A DNA stretch of 39,321 bases from Blastococcus sp. CT_GayMR20 (lineage in GTDB: Bacteria > Actinomycetota > Actinomycetes > Mycobacteriales > Geodermatophilaceae). How positions within the stretch are numbered: position 1 is the first letter of the stretch; each line of letters opens with the position of its first letter. Of this stretch, positions 7,649-15,621 are shown piece by piece. A program made the translations under genes and the position numbers. The stretch is from the NCBI RefSeq assembly GCF_004570345.1, contig NZ_SPQM01000031.1, positions 1 to 39,321 of the forward strand. The letters are read 5' to 3'. The notes beneath the pieces were generated by a model. It was not told the origin of the DNA and did not search any database. It saw only the letters and a list, made by a program, of their open reading frames with translations.

Positions 7649-8611
7649 TCACACCGCGGTTTCCGGTGGGCTCGACGCCGACGTGCGGTGGGACCGGCTG
7701 TGGTCAGCTGCGCCGGTGGTCCACTCTTGATTGTCTGGGTCCCAATAGTGGCCGGCCACCTGTCCGGCAAGCGCCGGGTCGATGCATCGGGCCACCGTTT
7801 CGAGCGCGTTGGCGAGCGATTGTAGATCCTTCGGGACCATGGTGGGCCGGGCCACCTTGGGATAGCCGGCAGTCCACGTGCTGTCTGGTGAGACGAGGGC
7901 GATCGGCAGCGTGAGGCCCCGGCGCCGAGCTTCCTGAGCAAGCGCCTCGGACAGTTGATCGCCGTCCAAGGCGAACTCCCGCGTGATCAGGACCAGGTCG
8001 ACGAGATCGCGGAACCGCGTAGATGCGATCTGTTGGGGGCCGTGCCGCTCGTACATGGCGCAGACTTTGTCGGCGACCTGGTCGACGAGCGGATAGAGGG
8101 TGAACTCGGGCAGCGGCGCGACGTCGGGAACCTCGATGACCGGGGTGGGTCGATGACGTTCGACCTCGGCCACGAATGCCAGTTCGGTGGACAGGTCGAT
8201 GGGAAAACGGCCGAACTGGGTAGCTCCGAGGTAGGCGGTCACTCGAATCTGCGCGCCGTTGACGGTGCCGGTCATGGCGACGGGGTCACTGAGCACGAAG
8301 CGGAATGGATCGCCGGCGTCGATCGCGGCCAGTCGACGGAGGTCATCGGCGGCCGCTTCGAGTGTCTGGGTTCGGTGGAGCAGGTCGATGTCCTGACTGT
8401 GGCGGGCTCCTGGCAGCCGGGCGAGCAGACCCGTGCCGCCTTTGAGGATCCAGGGGCTGTCCGGATCGGCGAAGACCCGAGCGAGGAACCGTTGCAGGAG
8501 ATACTCGCGTTCGAGCTCGTTGAACGGCCGTCCCGATGACTTGGCGCGGGCCTTCAGCCGGTCGCGGAGGGACGTCTTGAAGGCGGTGGGGGTTTCGGGT
8601 GGGTTGGTCAC
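7649..8611 (-). CDS. abiEii: AbiEii/AbiGii-family nucleotidyltransferase toxin
   Basis: This is the toxin of a type IV toxin-antitoxin system, 320 aa. The DNA polymerase beta-like nucleotidyltransferase signature is intact: WILKGGTGLL (GGT, residues 58-60) followed by HSQDIDLL (Asp74 and Asp76, metal-binding). A later conserved Lys lies in VADKVCAMYERH and the helix RFRDLVDLVLI is typical. Known relatives transfer nucleotides to tRNA acceptor ends and stop growth during phage infection. The GTG start (8611) overlaps the antitoxin stop as GTGA, so translation is probably coupled. The C-terminus (DHSRSHRTSASSPPE) is a low-complexity extension. No lesion is seen. Confidence 0.92.
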   Translation of the reverse strand: MTNPPETPTAFKTSLRDRLKARAKSSGRPFNELEREYLLQRFLARVFADPDSPWILKGGTGLLARLPGARHSQDIDLLHRTQTLEAAADDLRRLAAIDAGDPFRFVLSDPVAMTGTVNGAQIRVTAYLGATQFGRFPIDLSTELAFVAEVERHRPTPVIEVPDVAPLPEFTLYPLVDQVADKVCAMYERHGPQQIASTRFRDLVDLVLITREFALDGDQLSEALAQEARRRGLTLPIALVSPDSTWTAGYPKVARPTMVPKDLQSLANALETVARCIDPALAGQVAGHYWDPDNQEWTTGAADHSRSHRTSASSPPETAV

Positions 8612-9660
8612 GCGTTTTCGGGTTCTCCGTTGTCGCTGCCGGTAGCGGCGTTGTCGGGGTGCTGTGTCGCGTGGTTCGCGTCGGTAGGGGCCGCGGCTTT
8701 TGGATCTGCCGGCCGGGGTTTCGGTCGGGTCGGCCGCTGGGGTGTGAGGCTGGATGTGAGTTGCTGGGCGAGGGTGCGTTGCAGGTTCTCAGCGACGGGC
8801 GCGAGGGCGGCCGCCGCGACCTGCTGAAGGTTGGCTGCGACGGGAGCGAGCGCTTCGGCGGCTGCCTGACTCAGCGACGTGGTGTCCAGCGCGGCGAGAG
8901 CGTCTTGGAGGGCGGCCGTCGTCGAGGGGCGAAGGGCGTCCGCCAGTGCTTGCTGTACCGCCGTGAGGTTCGGCCGTGGAGGGTCGAGCAGCTCCCCCAC
9001 TCTGCGGGTATTCGCCGGCACGCCGGCCTGGTGCAGCAGCTGTCGAAGGAGCTGGTCGCCTTGTCCGGGCCCCGCGCCATAGCGGCGCGCGAACGGCGCG
9101 AGAACAGTGGCAACTTGGTCGACGTCGGTGTGCTTGGTCGTGACGGCGTCTCGAACGACTCCGGCGAGGTGGCCGCCATCGACGCCGCTGCGCGCGAGGT
9201 CGCCGATGGTGATCGGCACGGTGGTCACCGGCAGGCCGTCTACGACGGTCCACTGATCCGGGGTGAGGTGGCGACGATGCAGCGTGATTTGCGGATCCCG
9301 GGTCTGCTTGCGGCTGGGCAGACTGAACTCGAAGGCGTCGGCTTCAAGGTCGCCGAGCTGGTGGAGGTCGGCGGCCGAACGATGAGACACCACAGCGACG
9401 GCAGAGTCGCCGAGTCGCTGATCGATGGAGAGGTGGGGTGCCAGACTGAGCCAGGCGGCCTTGAGCTCGGTCCGGGAATCGATGGGCGCGCCAGCCAGGC
9501 GGTAGACGCCATGACGCAGTCGTTCTAGGGCTCCTTGGCTTGTCAGTCGGGCCAGCTGCTGGACCGTGACGCCAGCTTGACGGGCTTGTGTTGCCGTGAC
9601 CAGACCCCACTGGGCGCTTGCGAGATCGCTCAGCAGGTTCAGCTCGTTCAGCGCCGTCAT
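8608..9660 (-). CDS. abiEi: AbiEi-type antitoxin and autorepressor
   Basis: This is a 350-aa antitoxin. The N-terminal winged-helix domain (residues about 10-60) shows LVTATQARQAGVTVQQLARLT and GALERLRHGVYRL, the AbiEi N-terminal domain pattern. The middle region (VVSHRSAADLHQLGD, VTTVPITIGDLARSG) is the usual AbiEi core. The C-terminal 100 residues are Ala/Gln-rich repeats (ALAPVAANLQQVAAAALAPVAENLQ) and then a Pro-rich tail, longer than in typical AbiEi. The ATG at 9660 is preferred: it lies inside the nearest of three operator-like repeats, and the upstream frame runs into a decayed gene. AbiEi proteins repress their own operon. Confidence 0.9.
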   Translation of the reverse strand: MTALNELNLLSDLASAQWGLVTATQARQAGVTVQQLARLTSQGALERLRHGVYRLAGAPIDSRTELKAAWLSLAPHLSIDQRLGDSAVAVVSHRSAADLHQLGDLEADAFEFSLPSRKQTRDPQITLHRRHLTPDQWTVVDGLPVTTVPITIGDLARSGVDGGHLAGVVRDAVTTKHTDVDQVATVLAPFARRYGAGPGQGDQLLRQLLHQAGVPANTRRVGELLDPPRPNLTAVQQALADALRPSTTAALQDALAALDTTSLSQAAAEALAPVAANLQQVAAAALAPVAENLQRTLAQQLTSSLTPQRPTRPKPRPADPKAAAPTDANHATQHPDNAATGSDNGEPENA

Positions 9661-9719
9661 ACTGCGAAAGTAGCACTTAGAGGTTACTTTTGCAGTATCT
9701 ACCGCTAGTTTCGCAGTAT
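9659..9719 (-). promoter_or_regulatory. Three operator repeats of the abiE operon
   Basis: Three copies of a 16-bp motif precede abiEi: GTTACTTTTGCAGTAT (9683-9698), GCTAGTTTCGCAGTAT (9704-9719), and an inverted copy at 9659-9674 whose reverse complement is GCTACTTTCGCAGTAT. The two direct copies start 21 bp apart, about two helical turns. The inverted copy overlaps the start codon. This fits autorepression by AbiEi, which is known to bind repeats upstream of its own gene. Confidence 0.75.
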
Positions 9720-9767
9720 CGCCGGGCTCTGGCGTCGCAGGAACGTGAGCCTCGACGAGGCAGTCGC

Positions 9768-10330
9768 TCAGCGCCGACCACGGAGGACGTCCACCGTCCC
9801 ATCCTTGATCAATGACCCATCGGATGCGGCGTTGGTATGAGGCTGCAAGGCAGCGCCCAGCCCGGCCTCGAAGTCGTCGCGGGCGTCGGCGGCGATCCGA
9901 CCGGGGGGAAGGCGGAGTACAGGTGACCGACCACGTAGCCCTCGTCCACGCGCTCGGCGAACCGGCGTCTGTGCACCTCGACGTGCCATGAATCCCCCCG
10001 TTCGAGCCCATGGCGGCTCGCGCAGCGTCCGGTCGTCGGTACGGCAGGTTGCGGTGATCGGGCCGAACCATTGCTCAAGGTAGGCACGCTGTGCTCGGGC
10101 CCAGTCCCGCTCCCCTAGCCAAATCGGGCGGCCGTGGGTGATGGACGCGACGCCTCCGCCGGGGCGTAGCAGGCGCCTGGCCGCAGCGAACATCGCAGCG
10201 GCGTCCATCCAGTGCAGCGCGTTGGCGACCGCGAAGCACTCGCGGGACAGTCGTCCCTGCTCAGCGAGCCTGCAGTGCGCCTTCGGGGGTGTTCGTCAGC
10301 CACCCGGTGTGGAGTTCGCACCCAGGCGCT
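9768..10330 (-). pseudogene. SAM-dependent methyltransferase, frameshifted
   Basis: Pieces of one class I methyltransferase are spread over two frames. The first frame has ECFAVANALHWMDAAAMFAAARRLLRPGGGV, covering motif IV (ALHW) and the LRPGG motif. The second frame continues with FAERVDEGYVVGHLYSAFPP. The first frame resumes with DARDDFEAGLGAALQ and ends SLIKDGTVDVLRGRR. At least two frame changes (near 10010 and 9900) are needed, and the SAM-binding N-terminus with its GxGxG motif is missing. The gene is dead. It separates the AbiE operon from the Argonaute operon. Confidence 0.6.
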
Positions 10331-10442
10331 GCGGAGTGGTTCGGCGGTGAGTCCTCGTTGAGGGCGGTAGGCCTCGTGTCAGTGTCGGCTGTGGGCGCAC
10401 CGTCTCATGCCCAGCGGGGAGAAGACCGTCAGCCGGCCGGGG

Positions 10443-11873
10443 CTACATGTAGTAGGCGTAGCGGGGTTGTGGCCGGATGTCGTCGGGAGTGTGGCGGAGG
10501 ATCTCGCCGACCTGCTCGGCGGTCCGCAGCGTGATCGGTCGCTTGCCGTCGAGTTGGGTCTGGTTCCAGTTCATCTTGGTCAGTGCCAGCAGTTCGCTGG
10601 CGAGAGTCTCCGGGCTGGATTCGCTCTCGATCGTGCGGAAGGGCAGCGGAGCCGGGATGTACATCCCGGGATAGGTGCCGTAGGAGGGCACGCTGCCGCG
10701 CGTGTACAGCAGGTGCCTGGTCGCCGAGAGGCTGAGCATGGTGCCGCGCAGCGGGGGGTGTTCCCCGAACCGGAACAGTCGGACCGGTTCGCTTGAGGGC
10801 AGCCACAACAGTTCCAGCACGGAGAGGTCGGCGGCGTCGGCGGCGTCGCTGAACCCGTCAATCTCGGCCCACGTGTAGGAGGAGGTCTTGTGTAGAACGA
10901 CGCGGGCCGGCTGGGTGTGGTGTTCGGCCTTATAGCGCTTGAGCGAGTTGCTGAGCAGCCGCTGGGCGTCGTCCCCGGTCAGGTGGGGCTGTCGGTCGTC
11001 CTTGCTGACTCGGACAGGGCCGCCTCGGATGATGACGCCGTCGCCGCGCTGGTTGAAGACCTGGGCGACGCTGGTGTGCAGGGTGGCGCCGTCGTTGGTC
11101 TTGTAGAAGGAGACACCGACGTAGCAACTGGTCAAAGCGCTCGGGTCGCGGGGTAGCCGCCAGGGCACGCCGCCGGCCTTGTAGTAGAGGGCGGTGTGCA
11201 GGTTCCAGGCGCGGGTGGCTTCGTCCTGCTGCCGGCGTTCGCCGTCAGCGTCGGGGTCTTTGAACGTCGGATCCCAGGTGCTGCGCCGGATGATCTGCAG
11301 CGGTCGGCTGAATCGCATGGCTTCGGCCTTCAGCAGCGCTCGGAAGTTCTCGGGGCTCGCGGACTTTGCCTTGCGCCACGGTCGGCGTTCGTCGACTTGG
11401 GCGTTGGTTCGTTCGGGCAGGTGGTCGGGTCGGGCGATGAGGACGACGTCGCAGCCGGGTTCTTCGTCGAGGGTGGTGAGTTCTTCCAGGTAGAGGTCGA
11501 CCGCGTCGCGGGTGGCCACATCGGGGGGTTGCTCGGTGAGGCGGCGTAGTGACCGTTCCCGGATCGGGCGTTCCAGGCGGCTGTCGAATACGAGAGTGGA
11601 GCGGAATCCGGTGGTGGTGTCGAAGCCAGGGAATGGCAGGTAGAAGCGGGTGAGGCGGCTGTCTTTGGCGGCGAGGGGTTGACGGCAGCGGTCGAGCCAC
11701 CGGCGCAGTCCGTCGATGTTGGCTTCGCTGCCGACGACGCCGACCCGGATGGTTCGGACGTGTTGCTGGTGGGCGTCTGCGGGGCCGTAGTCGGTGATGC
11801 CGTGCCGCGGATCTAGGTGGCGGGCGCCTCCGAAGAACTCCAGGTCCGGTTCGGGCAGGTAGGTCAGGCGCAT
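10443..11873 (-). CDS. Short prokaryotic Argonaute (MID-PIWI, catalytically dead)
   Basis: This 476-aa protein lacks N, PAZ and linker domains, the short-pAgo layout. The MID part (about residues 35-230) has FRALLKAEAMRFSRPLQIIRR, with Lys182 and Gln193 in the places used to hold the guide 5' phosphate. The PIWI part (about 245-476) has CYVGVSFYKT, where Ser255 replaces the first catalytic Asp, and LHKTSSYTWAE in place of the usual HRDG-type motif. The end MNWNQTQLDGKRPITL is typical of PIWI domains. It should bind guide and target but not cut. Its ATG overlaps the stop of the upstream DREN-APAZ gene by one base (TGATG), as expected for partners of one complex. Confidence 0.9.
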   Translation of the reverse strand: MRLTYLPEPDLEFFGGARHLDPRHGITDYGPADAHQQHVRTIRVGVVGSEANIDGLRRWLDRCRQPLAAKDSRLTRFYLPFPGFDTTTGFRSTLVFDSRLERPIRERSLRRLTEQPPDVATRDAVDLYLEELTTLDEEPGCDVVLIARPDHLPERTNAQVDERRPWRKAKSASPENFRALLKAEAMRFSRPLQIIRRSTWDPTFKDPDADGERRQQDEATRAWNLHTALYYKAGGVPWRLPRDPSALTSCYVGVSFYKTNDGATLHTSVAQVFNQRGDGVIIRGGPVRVSKDDRQPHLTGDDAQRLLSNSLKRYKAEHHTQPARVVLHKTSSYTWAEIDGFSDAADAADLSVLELLWLPSSEPVRLFRFGEHPPLRGTMLSLSATRHLLYTRGSVPSYGTYPGMYIPAPLPFRTIESESSPETLASELLALTKMNWNQTQLDGKRPITLRTAEQVGEILRHTPDDIRPQPRYAYYM

Positions 11874-13216
11874 CAGACCTCGTCAAACAACGACAGCGCG
11901 TCCTCGGTCGCCGGTGCACCGTCTGCGATGGCGGCGGCTGGGGGCGGGGAGGGAGGGGTGCGGTGGTCCGTGAGCCAGTCGGCGTCGTCGATGCCGACCT
12001 CCGAGTGAAACGACAGCAGCGGGCCAAAGTCGAGCAGTCGGGTGGTGTCCTGGTCGAGGAGGGTGCGTTCATCGCGGAGGTAGGCGGCCCACATGCGGAC
12101 GTGACCGAGCACTGCAAGGTTGCGGTCCAGCCGTTTCAAGCCGGCCAGGAGGTCGGCTATGAACCGGGAGTCCGCGTGGCCGTCACGGGTGTAGTGGGCC
12201 TCGGGGGTGAGGGCGCACAGCCACTCCTCGTCGATGTGCAGGAACTGCCAGCGCAGAGCGGCGTGCTTGTAGTAGGAGACCTTGCCGGTGCGCTTGCTGT
12301 GCTTGGCGTGGAAAACCAGCCGGGGCTGCCCAGTTCCTCCCACGATCTTGCGACTGGCTAGATCTGGGGTCGCCGAGAAATAGATGAGGTCCCGGCCCGC
12401 GTGGTAGGCGCAGTCACCGGCGACGTCGTGGATGAGCGTGCGGTTCAGCAGCCGAACCAGATTGCGTTCGCTGACCGGGTCGGTCCCCCATTCCCCCATC
12501 CCGATGGGCTCCGGCGTCCGGGTGACCGCCCGCGAGAGGGCGGTGTCGGTGGGGTCGATGAAGGTGAACAGCCTTCCGTCATGCAGTGTCCAGTCCAGCC
12601 GCGTCGCCGCTGCGGGCTCGGCGCGCATGGCTTGGTAGACCTCGCCAGGGGTGGACGCACCGGTCGGCGAGACGTAGATCGTCTGCGGGATCGTCACGGG
12701 GAGCAGGTTGGCGAGCAGCACCTCGGGGCGTTGTTCGGCCGTCACGAGGCGCGCGTCGGCGTGCGGGTCGGCGAGGGACAGCAGCCGGGGTGCGGCCGTC
12801 GCATCGAACCGTTGCGTGGCCTTGTCGAAGTCGATCCGGCCGGACGCGCGGCGTACCGGGTCGGAGAACCAGGCCTGGACGTGGGCCCACCACGCCTCTT
12901 CTCGCTCCGGATGTGAGCAGATCAGGAGCACGGGCGCCTCGGCCCGCATCCAGTAGTCGATGTCGCGCTGTTCGCAGGTGTAGTGGAACGACCGGTCGTT
13001 CTCCCCGGGGAACGGTCGAGCGCTGGCCTTGCTCTGCACCAGCAGATGGCGGTTGCTCATGGCCCCGGTGCTGGGGTCTCGGATCTCGATGGTCCCGTCG
13101 ATGCCCGCGTCGACCGCGCGGTCATGCCACACAAACCCGATCTGGCTCGTGCGTAGGTGGATGAGTGCAACCCCGGCGTCCCCGCGGTGGGTGCTGACAT
13201 CGATCCTCTTGGCCAT
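11873..13216 (-). CDS. DREN-APAZ effector nuclease of SPARDA-type system
   Basis: This is a 447-aa partner of the short Argonaute. Residues about 8-150 form a DUF4365/PD-(D/E)xK-like nuclease domain: AGIDGTIEI (Asp40) followed after 20 residues by LLVQSKAS (Gln61-x-Lys63), the motif spacing expected for the family. The rest (about 180-447) has no other enzyme motif and, by position and operon context, is the APAZ region that replaces the Argonaute N-terminal lobe. In characterised SPARDA systems this subunit degrades DNA and RNA once the pAgo finds its target, killing or halting the infected cell. The ATG at 13216 is preferred; a GTG codon immediately upstream is possible. No clear ribosome-binding site is seen. 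Confidence 0.87.
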   Translation of the reverse strand: MAKRIDVSTHRGDAGVALIHLRTSQIGFVWHDRAVDAGIDGTIEIRDPSTGAMSNRHLLVQSKASARPFPGENDRSFHYTCEQRDIDYWMRAEAPVLLICSHPEREEAWWAHVQAWFSDPVRRASGRIDFDKATQRFDATAAPRLLSLADPHADARLVTAEQRPEVLLANLLPVTIPQTIYVSPTGASTPGEVYQAMRAEPAAATRLDWTLHDGRLFTFIDPTDTALSRAVTRTPEPIGMGEWGTDPVSERNLVRLLNRTLIHDVAGDCAYHAGRDLIYFSATPDLASRKIVGGTGQPRLVFHAKHSKRTGKVSYYKHAALRWQFLHIDEEWLCALTPEAHYTRDGHADSRFIADLLAGLKRLDRNLAVLGHVRMWAAYLRDERTLLDQDTTRLLDFGPLLSFHSEVGIDDADWLTDHRTPPSPPPAAAIADGAPATEDALSLFDEV

Positions 13217-13430
13217 CACGAGGACGGTACGTCGCCCCGCCGACAGAAACGCGGATGCAGCGGGGCGGCGGCGTCTCCATGGCGCCATTGAAGCGGCGCC
13301 AAGCGGCCGGCCGGAGTCTCTGCGCGTGGGGCGAGAGACAGCGGCTCTTGATTGGCCAGATGCAAGTGGGCCCGCCACCGTGAGGCGCTGGTCGTGACCA
13401 TGTCCGCCCGGGGGCCGAGTCGCGTCCACG

Positions 13431-14001
13431 CTACGAGGCAAGGTCTAACGGCCTCGCGGTGGCGGCGACGAGTTCGGCTCGGTGCTCCCCGAGAACGACG
13501 CCCGCGCTGGCGCAGAAGTACGCGTGCGCCTGTCCGCGAGCGAGCTCCCGCCCGGCGTCGTGCAGTGCCTCACCCCGCTGCCGCATGCCGACATGCTGTG
13601 CCTCGTGCTTGGCGAGCGCAGCAGGCGTTCGGCCCGGCCCTCTCGGGCCTCGTCCTCGTCGTCCTGGCCAAGCACCAACGGGGCCGGCACCACGACGTCG
13701 ATGCCACCGTCCACGCGCGGCATCGTCTTCGCCGCGGCCATGCCGCCCAGGCGCTCGGTGTTGTACGCGGGGGCTCCGTCGCCCAGGCGCCGCTTGACTG
13801 CCTCGGCGAAGTTCCCCGCGAGGACCAGTGTCACGGCTGAGGGGTCGACCGCCTGGGCCTGCAGGATGCGCACCAGCTCAGCTATTACGCCTCGGGCGTG
13901 CTCGGCTTCCCCTAACGCCAGCCACTCCAGGGTCGCCACGGGGAAGTCCTCGAGGCGCAGTTGGACGTGCTGACGGCCTGGTCCTCGTCCGGTTCGCTCA
14001 C
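13431..14001 (-). pseudogene. Frameshifted gene with HExxH motif
   Basis: From about 13939 one frame encodes ATLEWLALGEAEHARGVIAE and, further on, VTLVLAGNFAEAVKRRLG. Near 13620 the coding signal jumps by one base into a frame with AKHEAQHVGMRQRGEALHDAG and AYFCASAGVVLGEHRAELV, ending at a TAG at 13433-13431. HEAQH matches the HExxH zinc-metalloprotease pattern. A second break near 13980 may separate a GTG start at 14001 (SEPDEDQAV) from QHVQLRLEDFPV. Codon third positions stay G/C-rich across the breaks, so decay is recent or the breaks are sequence errors. The gene lies 214 bp upstream of DREN-APAZ on the same strand. Confidence 0.5.
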
Positions 14002-14120
14002 GAGAACGACCCTACGGACGGATACCGACACATCTCGGTCCACCGCGGCGGCCGGCTTGCATCTGCCAACTGTTGCTCATGCCAATCCTGCCTCTGTGCC
14101 ACTGTCGAGCGATTGGCGCC

Positions 14121-14197
14121 GTGCAAGTTCGAGATTGGGCACTGCGCAACGGCTGGCGACCGGCGCAAGTTCGCGCGTGCCCACCCGGTGCAAGTTC
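14121..14197. repeat. Three short direct repeats G(T/C)GCAAGTTC
   Basis: The 10-mer GTGCAAGTTC occurs at 14121-14130 and 14188-14197, and GCGCAAGTTC at 14163-14172. They lie in the roughly 225-bp gap between the HExxH pseudogene and adk, which otherwise shows no gene. This could be protein-binding repeats or the end of the island. Confidence 0.3.
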
Positions 14198-14228
14198 TCA
14201 ACTCGGCGGCCTTGCTGTGGCCGGGTGG

Positions 14229-14831
14229 TCAGGATGAGCGGCGGGACACGACGGCTTGCAGTGCGGCCATGGCCCTTTCGGTGACCTCCTCCACCCCGCC
14301 GGTTGCGTCGATGCGCACCAAGAGGCCCTGTGCTTCGTAGTACTGGGAGAGCGGAGCTGTCTGCTCGCGATAGACGGCCAGCCGATGAGGAATTGTGTTG
14401 GGATGGTCGTCCTTGCGCCGAACCCCGGCGATGTCGCCCGACAGTCGGCGGCTGGACAGCCGTCGGACGAGTTCCTCCTCGTCAACGATGAGCTCCAGCG
14501 CGCAGTCCAAGCGGCCGGACGTCTCGGCTAGTAGCCAGCGCAACCCCTCGGCCTGGTGGACGGTTCGCGGGAACCCGTCGAGCAGGAAGCCGGCCTTGGC
14601 GTCCGGTTGAGCGAGCCGATCGCGGACGACGGCGACGGTGATCTCGTCGGGCACGAGATTGCCGGCATCGAGGTAGGGCTGGGCCCGGCGGCCGAGGTCG
14701 GTTCGCTCGGCGACGTGGGAGCGGAAGATCTCCCCAATCGAGATCGCTGGGACACCCAATCGCTCGGCGATCCGCCGCGCCTGGGTGCCCTTGCCGGCCC
14801 CGGGCGGCCCGAACAACACGACCCGCAGCAT
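14229..14831 (-). CDS. adk: Adenylate kinase
   Basis: This 200-aa enzyme interconverts ATP + AMP and 2 ADP in the cytosol. The P-loop GPPGAGKGTQ is at residues 8-17. The AMP-binding region has GEIFRSHV and GFLLDGFPRT, and RKDDHPNTIPHRLAVY carries the R.DD...T..RL pattern. The LID is the short type without zinc cysteines. The ATG at 14831 has GAAGGGA about 7 nt upstream, which argues against the longer frame from 14849. Housekeeping adk normally sits beside secY. This copy next to phosphoketolase and acetate kinase genes is probably a second adenylate kinase serving stress energy balance (inference). Confidence 0.92.
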   Translation of the reverse strand: MLRVVLFGPPGAGKGTQARRIAERLGVPAISIGEIFRSHVAERTDLGRRAQPYLDAGNLVPDEITVAVVRDRLAQPDAKAGFLLDGFPRTVHQAEGLRWLLAETSGRLDCALELIVDEEELVRRLSSRRLSGDIAGVRRKDDHPNTIPHRLAVYREQTAPLSQYYEAQGLLVRIDATGGVEEVTERAMAALQAVVSRRSS

Positions 14832-15277
14832 GTCTGCATCCCTTCGCATTGCCTAGTGGCGGGTGGGGGACGTGAGCTTAGGAGTCGTGCTCGACGCCAG
14901 TGTCGCGACCGGCTGGGGCGGCAGCGCAGGCCGCGCTCGGCGGCCGGGCCGAGCGCCCGCGGCGCGAGGCGTCCCCAGCCTTCCCTCGTGCCGGCGCACC
15001 CTCTCCCCCGCTTTCCCGGAGAAACCACGACCGCTTTGCTGGCGCGTGCGGCCTCGGCGTCGTCCAGCAGGCGAGGAAGTGGGCGTGCCACAGCTGTCCG
15101 CGCCTCGTCGTTGGCCGTATCGCTGATCGCCGCCAATGGCCGGCTGGACTCCGATTGCGCAGGTACCAGCGGCGGGCATCTCTCAGCCGGCGGCAGGGCC
15201 GTCGGCAGCACCGCCGTCCGCTGATCTTGATGTCGGTCGGGGCCGTAGCATCCCGGCCACCCGACCGGAGCACGCTC
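14832..15277. other. Intergenic, no gene recognised
   Basis: This gap of about 445 bases lies between divergent genes (adk on minus, the small membrane protein on plus). All frames give only Arg/Pro/Ala-rich translations typical of high-GC shadow frames. It probably contains both promoters, but I cannot place them with confidence. Confidence 0.4.
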
Positions 15278-15583
15278 ATGTCTCGCCGCAGCAGCACCAC
15301 TCGAAATCGCCGGCTCAGGACGCTGGCGCGGCGTTACCGGAACTGGTGGCGGCGGCGGAAGGCCGCGGCATCGCTGGTGACGGCGTTCGTCCTTGCTGTC
15401 GTCGGGGCGATCGGTGCGGTCGTCGGTGCTGCCATCGTGGACTGGCTCACCGACGACTACCGGGTAACCGTTGAGGACAATCCGGACCAGTTGTCCACAG
15501 CAACCGGCCCACGCGGCGCGTACATCGTGCCGGTGCCGATCGAGGATGTCGGTGATCCCCCAACCAGGACAACTGGTGCGTAG
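15278..15583 (+). CDS. Small single-span membrane protein, 101 aa
   Basis: A very basic N-terminus (RNRRLRTLARRYRNWWRRRK) precedes one strong transmembrane segment (AAASLVTAFVLAVVGAIGAVVGAAIV). An acidic outer part with DWLTDDYRVTVEDNPDQ and a Pro/Thr tail follow. The topology would be N-in, C-out. The ATG at 15278 has CGGAG 8 nt upstream. Function unknown. The stop lies 8 bp before the solo IS end at 15592. Confidence 0.6.
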   Translation: MSRRSSTTRNRRLRTLARRYRNWWRRRKAAASLVTAFVLAVVGAIGAVVGAAIVDWLTDDYRVTVEDNPDQLSTATGPRGAYIVPVPIEDVGDPPTRTTGA

Positions 15584-15591
15584 GGGCGGAC

Positions 15592-15621
15592 CAAGGAGTC
15601 AACCGAACCGGGGGCAGTCCC
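15592..15621 (+). repeat. Solo copy of IS3-element right end
   Basis: These 30 bases are identical to 3628-3657, the right terminal region of the IS3-family element, in the same orientation. No transposase gene is attached and the sequences on both sides differ from the IS. It is a remnant end left by deletion of a former copy, or a target captured by recombination. Confidence 0.75.

Noticed and set aside
9661..10071. Upstream extension of abiEi to a 487-aa protein
   Set aside because: The extension covers the operator repeats and the methyltransferase remnant in the wrong frame; the ATG at 9660 starts the AbiEi domain exactly.
10443..11873. Argonaute as an active slicer
   Set aside because: The first catalytic Asp is Ser255 and the HRDG-like motif reads HKTS, so the DEDX tetrad is not present.
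13217..13441. Upstream extension of DREN-APAZ to 522 aa
   Set aside because: The added residues are Arg/Pro-rich without family resemblance, and the nuclease domain begins directly after the ATG at 13216.
14121..14197. CRISPR-like array
   Set aside because: The repeats are only 10 bp, three in number and unevenly spaced (42 and 25 bp); no cas genes are present.
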